A program made the position numbers and the translations under genes. This document shows, piece after piece, positions 14,046 to 18,957 of a stretch of 18,957 nucleotides of DNA (positions within the stretch are counted from its first letter, which is position 1; every line of letters starts with the position of its first letter). The stretch comes from an uncultured Streptococcus sp. (GTDB lineage: Bacteria > Bacillota > Bacilli > Lactobacillales > Streptococcaceae). Location of the stretch: contig NZ_CALIIB010000078.1 in NCBI RefSeq assembly GCF_938020365.1, positions 1 through 18,957 on the forward strand, read 5' to 3'. The notes under the pieces are model-generated. The model was not told the origin of the DNA, made no database searches, and saw nothing but the letters and a program-made list of their open reading frames with translations.

Positions 14046-15896
14046 ATGAGACAAAGTAAAATGCTAATTCCAACCTTGCGTGAAATGCCAAGTGATGCGC
14101 AGGTTATCAGTCATGCCTTGCTTTTGCGGGCGGGCTATGTTCGCCAAGTGTCAGCGGGAGTTTATTCTTATCTGCCATTGGCCAATAGAGTTATTGAAAA
14201 AGCTAAAAATATCATGCGTCAAGAATTTGAAAAAATTGGTGCAGTAGAAATGTTGGCGCCAGCTTTGCTAAGTGCAGATCTTTGGCGTGAATCAGGGCGT
14301 TACGAGACCTATGGTGATGATCTCTTTAAGTTAAAGAACCGTGAGGGATCAGACTTCATTTTGGGACCAACCCATGAAGAAACCTTTACTGCACTAGTGC
14401 GTGATTCAGTGAAATCTTACAAACAATTACCGCTGAATCTGTATCAAATCCAGCCAAAATATCGTGATGAAAAACGTCCTCGTAACGGTCTTTTGCGTAC
14501 GCGAGAGTTCATCATGAAAGATGCTTATAGCTTCCATGCAAACTATGATAGTTTGGATGTGACTTATGATGAATACAAGTCTGCCTATGAAAAGATCTTC
14601 ACTCGTAGCGAGATTGATTTTAAAGCCATCATTGGAGATGGTGGTGCTATGGGAGGAAAGGATAGCCAAGAATTCATGGCGATTACTCCAGATCGAACAG
14701 ACTTGGATCGTTGGTTGGTATTGGATAAATCCGTTGCAAGCTTGGACGAAATCCCTGCAGATGTTTTGGAAGCCATTAAGGCTGAGCTAAGCAACTGGAT
14801 GGTTTCTGGTGAGGACACTATCGCTTACTCTAGTGAGTCAAGCTATGCAGCCAACCTTGAGATGGCAACGAATGAATACAAGCCGAGCAATCGAGTAGTA
14901 GCTGAAACTGAACTGGTTCGTGTGGAAACACCAAACTGTAAGACTATTGATGAAGTTGCAGCCTTCCTAGAAGTTTCTGAGGAGCAAACCATCAAGACCT
15001 TGGTCTACATCGCAGATGAAAAGCCTGTAGTGGCTTTGCTTGTAGGAAACGACCAGCTCAATGAAGTCAAATTGAAAAACCACTTGGGAGCTGACTTCTT
15101 TGAAGCAGCAACAGAAGCAGAAGTCCAAGAATTGTTCGGAGCAAACTTTGGCTCTCTTGGTCCAGTTAATTTGCCAGAAAATGTGACCATCATCGCTGAC
15201 CGTAAGGTTCAAGACTTGTCCAACGCTGTTGCTGGAGCTAATGAAGATGGCTATCACTTGACAGGGGTAAATCCTGGTCGTGACTTTACTGCTGAATATG
15301 TCGATATCCGTGAAGTTCGCGAAGGAGAGATTTCTCCGGACGGAAAAGGTGTTCTGAAGTTTGCTCGTGGGATTGAGATTGGACACATCTTTAAACTGGG
15401 GACTCGTTACTCTGACAGCATGAATGCAACAGTTCTAGATGAAAATGGCCGAGCAGTTCCCCTTGTGATGGGATGTTATGGTATCGGTGTGAGTCGTCTG
15501 CTTTCAGCCATCATGGAACAGCATGCCCGCCTCTTTGTTAACAAAACTCCTAAAGGTGAGTATCGTTATGCTTGGGGAATTAACTTCCCTAAAGAATTGG
15601 CACCATTTGACGTTCATTTGATCCCAGTCAATGTCAAAGATGAAGAAAGCTTGGCTTTGACCGACAAGATTGAAGAAAGTTTAGTTGGAGCTGGCTATGA
15701 AGTCTTAGTTGATGACCGCAATGAGCGGGTTGGTGTTAAGTTTAGCGATAGCGACTTGATTGGTCTGCCAATCCGAGTAACCGTTGGTAAGAAAGCTGCT
15801 GAAGGTATTGTAGAAGTCAAAATTAAAGCAAGTGGCGATACCATTGAAGTCCATGCAGACAACTTGATCGAAACCTTGTCTATTTTAACGAAATAA
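14046..15896 (+). CDS. proS: Prolyl-tRNA synthetase (bacterial type, with editing insertion)
   Basis: ProS charges tRNA-Pro with proline. It is a 616-residue class II synthetase. Motif 2 is YRDEKRPRNGLLRTREF (from residue 139) and motif 3 is GCYGIGVSR (476-484). Between them is a YbaK-like editing insertion (about 275-415) that clears mischarged Ala-tRNA-Pro; NEVK with Lys342 is the likely conserved lysine. An anticodon-binding domain forms the C-terminus (about 515-616, FDVHLIPVNVK and LVDDRNERVGVKF). AAAGGAG lies 7 bases before ATG. It is the last gene of the uppS operon. No T-box leader is visible upstream. Confidence 0.98.
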   Translation: MRQSKMLIPTLREMPSDAQVISHALLLRAGYVRQVSAGVYSYLPLANRVIEKAKNIMRQEFEKIGAVEMLAPALLSADLWRESGRYETYGDDLFKLKNREGSDFILGPTHEETFTALVRDSVKSYKQLPLNLYQIQPKYRDEKRPRNGLLRTREFIMKDAYSFHANYDSLDVTYDEYKSAYEKIFTRSEIDFKAIIGDGGAMGGKDSQEFMAITPDRTDLDRWLVLDKSVASLDEIPADVLEAIKAELSNWMVSGEDTIAYSSESSYAANLEMATNEYKPSNRVVAETELVRVETPNCKTIDEVAAFLEVSEEQTIKTLVYIADEKPVVALLVGNDQLNEVKLKNHLGADFFEAATEAEVQELFGANFGSLGPVNLPENVTIIADRKVQDLSNAVAGANEDGYHLTGVNPGRDFTAEYVDIREVREGEISPDGKGVLKFARGIEIGHIFKLGTRYSDSMNATVLDENGRAVPLVMGCYGIGVSRLLSAIMEQHARLFVNKTPKGEYRYAWGINFPKELAPFDVHLIPVNVKDEESLALTDKIEESLVGAGYEVLVDDRNERVGVKFSDSDLIGLPIRVTVGKKAAEGIVEVKIKASGDTIEVHADNLIETLSILTK

Positions 15897-15899
15897 GAT

Positions 15900-15930
15900 A
15901 AACTGCCAGTTTTAACTGGCAGTTTTCTTT
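15900..15930 (+). terminator. Terminator of the uppS-proS operon
   Basis: AAACTGCCAGT and ACTGGCAGTTT form a perfect 11-bp stem around TTTA, followed by a TTTTCTTTT tract. It begins 3 bases after the proS stop. Confidence 0.93.
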
Positions 15931-15958
15931 TGCTTATTGGACTTGAAAATGCTATAGT
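15930..15958 (+). promoter_or_regulatory. Promoter of the PH-domain gene
   Basis: TTGCTT (15930-15935), 17 bases, then TATAGT (15953-15958). It starts right after the proS terminator and lies about 28 bases before the ATG at 15987. Confidence 0.6.
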
Positions 15959-15986
15959 AAGAAAAAATGAATCGGAGGACGAAATC

Positions 15987-16367
15987 ATGGGATTATTTAG
16001 TGGTTTGCTGGGCAATGCTTCTCAAAAAGATATTGATAAAGTTGAAAGAGAACTAGAAAATATTTTAACGCCAACGGAAAATGTGGAACTGGCCTTCAGT
16101 CTTATTCGAGATTTGATTGTGTTTACAGATGGGCGCTTGATTTTGGTTGATAAGCAAGGGATGACGGGCAAGAAAACGGCTTATAAGTCTTATCCTTATC
16201 GCTCTATCAGTCGCTTCTCAGTAGAAACGGCGGGTCACTTTGATCTAGATGCTGAGTTGAAAATCTGGGTATCCAGTGCTGAAGAACCAGCCGAAACCTT
16301 AACTTTCCGAAGTGATAAGAGTGTTATTGCTATTCAGAAGGCTTTGGCAGAAGCAGTATTAAGATAA
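15987..16367 (+). CDS. Bacterial PH-domain protein (bPH family)
   Basis: This 126-residue protein has no signal peptide or membrane helix. After a short helical lead (MGLFSGLLGNASQKDIDKVERELENIL), the region of about 30-110 alternates strands typical of bacterial pleckstrin-homology proteins: LIRDLIVFTDGRLILVDKQG, KKTAYKSYPYRSISRF, the variable acidic loop, and LTFRSDKSVIAIQKAL with the final helix. This family is widespread in Firmicutes with poorly defined function. GGAGG lies 8 bases before ATG 15987; a longer reading from 15930 would start in the promoter. It stands alone between two terminators. Confidence 0.88.
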   Translation: MGLFSGLLGNASQKDIDKVERELENILTPTENVELAFSLIRDLIVFTDGRLILVDKQGMTGKKTAYKSYPYRSISRFSVETAGHFDLDAELKIWVSSAEEPAETLTFRSDKSVIAIQKALAEAVLR

Positions 16368-16370
16368 ATA

Positions 16371-16394
16371 AAGGCGGTTTCAACCGCTTTTTTT
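16371..16394 (+). terminator. Terminator of the PH-domain gene
   Basis: GCGGT and ACCGC (within 16374-16387) pair around TTCA, extended by A/T pairs into a T7 run (16388-16394). The convergent minus-strand unit ends a few bases further on. Confidence 0.85.
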
Positions 16395-16395
16395 G

Positions 16396-16434
16396 CAAAC
16401 AAAAACTAACCACAGCCTAATAGCTTGGTTAGTT
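16396..16434 (-). terminator. Terminator of the minus-strand secreted-protein unit
   Basis: Read on the minus strand, AACTAACCA and TGGTTAGTT (16426-16434 and 16404-16412) form a 9-bp stem with an inner AGC/GCT pairing, followed by a TTTTT run (16405-16401). It lies 37 bases past the stop of the 155-residue gene. Confidence 0.78.
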
Positions 16435-16470
16435 CATAGTTAAAGACTGTTAGTCTAGAGAAGTAGCAAT

Positions 16471-16938
16471 CTAGTTGTCTTCACTAGGGAAAGATTCACC
16501 AAAATGCAGTTCAGAGTATGGAGTTTCAAAATTACCTCCGTCATAAGTTACCCTTACTGAAGTCATTCCGAAGTCAACGATGATTGGTTTTGCAGCTGTT
16601 ATGAAGACGTAGCGATTACCGTTTTGTTTTATATCATAGAGATTTACTGCTCCGTAAATGGAATCGGCAGAATAGCTATCTCCATTTTTAGTCGATTTGG
16701 TTATTTCAATGGTCTTCTTAGAAGGAGAGTAGGATAAATTATAGACTTCTTTTTTTCCAATGCCTTGTGTAATAAGGGTTTCATGGTCATCACTTTTTGC
16801 TTGATAGTGAATAAAATTTTTATCGAAACTTTGCTGAGCGTTGTGCATAACGAGAAATAAATTTACTCCCCATGCAGCTAAACCTATAATAAGAAGAGAA
16901 GCGACACCAATAAGAACAGTTTTTTTAGTTAAACGCAT
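16471..16938 (-). CDS. Small membrane-anchored extracytoplasmic protein, unknown function
   Basis: This protein has 155 residues and no family I recognise. Residues 1-7 are basic (MRLTKKT) and 8-30 hydrophobic, giving an N-terminal membrane anchor or signal. No lipobox is present. The outside part is mostly strand-like and polar (YNLSYSPSKKTIEITKSTK; YVFITAAKPIIVDFG; VRVTYDGG), ending SFPSEDN. AAGGAGT lies 4 bases before ATG. It follows the lipoprotein gene on the same strand after 112 bases with no clear terminator between, so they may be co-transcribed. Confidence 0.82.
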   Translation of the reverse strand: MRLTKKTVLIGVASLLIIGLAAWGVNLFLVMHNAQQSFDKNFIHYQAKSDDHETLITQGIGKKEVYNLSYSPSKKTIEITKSTKNGDSYSADSIYGAVNLYDIKQNGNRYVFITAAKPIIVDFGMTSVRVTYDGGNFETPYSELHFGESFPSEDN

Positions 16939-17050
16939 AAAGACTCCTTGAAATTTATAGTAAAATAGAACAAAAGTTAATAACTGGTATTAGAAAATAT
17001 ACTAAAATTTATGAACAGGTATAAGTTTAAAAATTAATCAGAAAGCTTTT

Positions 17051-17599
17051 TTATTCTTCTTCGAGTCCTTGCCCCTTCAAATAATCAAAGACAACTTCTG
17101 GTTTATCTTGAAGTTTCCTGAAGAAAGTCTGACTACTTTCAGAGTCACTTGCTGACTGGATCAGTTGTTCTTGATCTATTTTGCTGAGGTCAAAGTCAAA
17201 AATGGCAATAGCGTTTTTCTTGTCTTCAGAAATTTTAAGATGAATTTTAAGTCCTTTTAGCTTTTCTTGATTTTCAATCATGGGACTTTTCTTAAGATCT
17301 TCACTATAGGATTTCTTTAATTCTTCAACACTGATTTTTTGACTTTCTTCAGGGATGGCCTGGCTGGAAATGAGCTGGAAAGATAGGATCTTGTCTTTAG
17401 TATAGAAAAGTTTGACTGAATTAGTATAATACTCATCGATTTTATTAGAAAAAGTTTTCGTCTGTGTCTTTTCTTCTTTGGTTTTACTTTGACTCTGACT
17501 CTGACTTTGCTTGGGTGTATTTTCTTGCTTATTCTGACTGGTCGTGCTACAAGCAGTTAGGGTCAGTAGACAGATGCTAGCTAGTAAGATTTTCTTCAC
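17051..17599 (-). CDS. Secreted lipoprotein, DUF1307/YehR-like (tentative)
   Basis: This 182-residue lipoprotein has a signal peptide (MKKILLASICLLTL) and the lipobox LTAC with Cys17 as the lipidation site. A Gln/Ser/Lys/Thr-rich linker (about 18-50) contains a QSQSQSQSK stretch encoded by a near-perfect hexamer repeat. The rest looks like a small alternating fold (VKLFYTKDKILSFQL; KIHLKISEDKKNAIAIFDFDL). It broadly resembles the YehR/DUF1307 lipoproteins of streptococci, but this is not secure. The start is GTG at 17599-17597, supported by AAAGGAG 8 bases upstream. It is probably first in a two-gene minus-strand unit, driven by the extended -10 at 17632-17640. Confidence 0.85.
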   Translation of the reverse strand: MKKILLASICLLTLTACSTTSQNKQENTPKQSQSQSQSKTKEEKTQTKTFSNKIDEYYTNSVKLFYTKDKILSFQLISSQAIPEESQKISVEELKKSYSEDLKKSPMIENQEKLKGLKIHLKISEDKKNAIAIFDFDLSKIDQEQLIQSASDSESSQTFFRKLQDKPEVVFDYLKGQGLEEE

Positions 17600-17631
17600 A
17601 GTTAAGACTCCTTTAGGTAAATGTTTTTTCT

Positions 17632-17640
17632 ATTATATCA
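17632..17640 (-). promoter_or_regulatory. Extended -10 promoter of the lipoprotein gene
   Basis: On the minus strand TGATATAAT is a complete extended -10 element about 33 bases before the GTG start. No good -35 lies at the expected distance. A perfect dyad ATCAAGA-AAAAAG-TCTTGAT (17650-17669) sits just upstream of it and could bind a regulator. Confidence 0.5.
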
Positions 17641-17679
17641 TAACTTAGGATCAAGAAAAAAGTCTTGATAATTATATGG

Positions 17680-17706
17680 GGAGCTGAGCATTGCTCAGTC
17701 CTTTTT
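17680..17706 (+). terminator. Plus-strand terminator between the divergent genes
   Basis: CTGAGC-ATT-GCTCAG (17684-17698), extended by GGA/TCC around a bulged G, is followed by T5 (17702-17706). No + gene ends here; it would stop antisense read-through from the left before polC. Confidence 0.7.
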
Positions 17707-17709
17707 CTA

Positions 17710-17738
17710 TCGAAAAAAGTGCTGATTTATGGTAAAAT
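17710..17738 (+). promoter_or_regulatory. polC promoter
   Basis: TCGAAA (17710-17715), 17 bases, and TAAAAT (17733-17738) with an extended TGG motif. The -35 is weak, but the position, right after a terminator and 28 bases before ATG, fits. Confidence 0.55.
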
Positions 17739-17765
17739 AAGGTCACTACTGTACGAGGAAATGTC

Positions 17766-18957
17766 ATGTCAAACAAGTTTGAAATTTTAATGAATCAGCT
17801 AGATATGCCACTGGAGATGAGAAATTCAGAGTCCTTTTTGAATGCAGAAATCGAGAAGGTTTTGGTCCACAAGGTCAGTCGGGTCTGGGAATTTCATTTT
17901 TCTTTTGCGAATATTCTGCCCATTGAGATTTTTCGGGAATTACAGAAGCGCTTAGCTCAAGAGTTTTCGAAGACAGGCAACCAAGCTATTTTTGAAATTC
18001 ATTGTCAGGCGCCTCAGATATCGGATGAGCTCTTGCAGGCTTATTACCGGCTGGCCTTTGAGGAAGGTCCATGTGCCAGCCATGGATTTAAGAGCCTTTA
18101 TCAGGATTTGCAGGTTCATTTGGATGGGGACAAGTTGCTAATTGAAGGACCATCAACCATTGATACTGAGCATTTTCGCAAGAATCACCTACCAAATCTC
18201 AGTCGCCAGCTAGTCAAGTATGGCTTTCCTCAGCTGGCCTGTCATGTTCAGCACAGCGATGAGTTAACCCAGCAACAGGCAGAGAATTTCCAGGCAGAGA
18301 ATGACAAGATTGTTCAAGAAGCTAATGAAGAAGCTCTCAAAGCCATGGAATCCCTCCAGCAGATGGCGCCACCGCCAGAGGAAAAACCAGCCTATGACTT
18401 CCAAGCTCGCAAGGCTGTGGCTAAACCAAAGCTGGATAAGGCAGAGATTACCCCTATGATTGAAGTTCAGACTGAGGAAAACCGTCTGGTCTTTGAGGGA
18501 ATGGTCTTTGATTTGGAGCAGAAGGTCACTCGGACTGGCCGGGTCTTGCTCAATTTCAAGATGACAGACTACACTTCCAGCTTCTCCTTGCAAAAATGGA
18601 TGAAAAACGAAAAAGAAGCCAAGAAGTTTGACATGATTAAGAAGGGCTCTTGGCTCCGCGTACGTGGAAATGTGGAGATGAACAACTTCACTCGTGACCT
18701 GACCATGAATGTACAGGATGTGCAGGAAGTTACCCACTATGAGCGTAAGGACTTGATGCCTGAAGGTCAGAAGCGGGTCGAGTTTCACGCCCATACCAAT
18801 ATGTCTACTATGGATGCTCTGCCTGAGGTAGAGGAAATCGTGGCAACGGCTGCCAAGTGGGGCCACAAGGCTGTCGCTATTACTGACCATGGCAATGTGC
18901 AAAGCTTTCCCCATGGCTACAAGGCTGCCAAGAAAGCTGGTATTCAGCTGATTTACG
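17766..18957 (+). CDS. polC: DNA polymerase III alpha subunit PolC (5' part; runs off the window)
   Basis: PolC is the replicative polymerase of low-GC Gram-positives, with built-in 3'-5' exonuclease. Only the first 397 codons are visible. They show the N-terminal replisome-interaction domain (MSNKFEILMNQLDMP), a Glu/Ala-rich linker (about 178-225, NEEALKAMESLQQM), the OB-fold (about 235-320, TRTGRVLLNFKMTDY; WLRVRGNVEMNNF) and the start of the PHP domain (EFHAHTNMSTMDAL with HAH at 341-343, then AITDHGNVQSF). The exonuclease, polymerase and finger domains lie beyond the edge. ATG 17766 follows CGAGGAA by 6 bases; ATG 17761 is out of frame. No stop or frameshift is seen. Confidence 0.97.
   Translation, partial: MSNKFEILMNQLDMPLEMRNSESFLNAEIEKVLVHKVSRVWEFHFSFANILPIEIFRELQKRLAQEFSKTGNQAIFEIHCQAPQISDELLQAYYRLAFEEGPCASHGFKSLYQDLQVHLDGDKLLIEGPSTIDTEHFRKNHLPNLSRQLVKYGFPQLACHVQHSDELTQQQAENFQAENDKIVQEANEEALKAMESLQQMAPPPEEKPAYDFQARKAVAKPKLDKAEITPMIEVQTEENRLVFEGMVFDLEQKVTRTGRVLLNFKMTDYTSSFSLQKWMKNEKEAKKFDMIKKGSWLRVRGNVEMNNFTRDLTMNVQDVQEVTHYERKDLMPEGQKRVEFHAHTNMSTMDALPEVEEIVATAAKWGHKAVAITDHGNVQSFPHGYKAAKKAGIQLIY

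Noticed and set aside
18264..18914. 216-residue minus frame at the right end
   Set aside because: It is antisense to polC, whose frame is unmistakable.

Overview
The window looks like a low-to-moderate-GC Firmicute chromosome, almost certainly a Streptococcus of the mitis/sanguinis type. The evidence is the ClpL chaperone with its Asn-rich N-terminus, the uppS-cdsA-rseP-proS order, a Gram-positive PolC start, strong AAGGAGG ribosome sites and TTGACA/TATAAT promoters. The species cannot be fixed by reading. No CRISPR, tRNA, rRNA, transposase or phage gene was seen. Most of the sequence is ordinary core genome, and the unusual signals lie mainly in the intergenic regions.

Layout, left to right. 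(1) 1-2140: a possible 3' tail of an upstream gene and its terminator, then glmS (glucosamine-6-phosphate synthase) with a strong promoter, two copies of a NagR-like operator and a hairpin between its Shine-Dalgarno and start codon. (2) 2141-3494: a small stem-loop element resembling streptococcal BOX repeats, then a luciferase-like flavin monooxygenase gene with a palindrome at its promoter. (3) 3495-7735: an apparent five-gene operon encoding a UroD/MtaA-superfamily protein with an intact H-x-C...C zinc motif, and a complete polar amino-acid ABC importer (membrane-anchored binding protein, two permeases, ATPase). The transporter has the two-permease layout of the cystine/sulfur-compound TcyJKLMN type, but the substrate is inferred. 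(4) 7736-10229: a 430-bp gap with a strong promoter, a CopY/BlaI-like operator and a long structured leader, then clpL.

(5) 10230-10995: yajC with its own promoter and terminator, then a gap holding a good promoter, a possible 20-residue peptide and the uppS promoter. (6) 10996-15930: the uppS-cdsA-rseP-proS operon (undecaprenyl carrier synthesis, CDP-diacylglycerol synthesis, intramembrane protease, prolyl-tRNA synthetase), closed by a strong terminator. (7) 15930-17740: a bacterial PH-domain protein on + and two small extracytoplasmic proteins on -, one a lipoprotein. (8) 17766-end: the 5' part of polC, running off the window.

Functionally the core genes serve envelope synthesis (glmS, uppS, cdsA), membrane protein handling (yajC, rseP), stress protection (clpL), translation (proS) and replication (polC). 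The accessory section (2300-7735) probably handles import and metabolism of a small amino-acid-like, perhaps sulfur-containing, compound.
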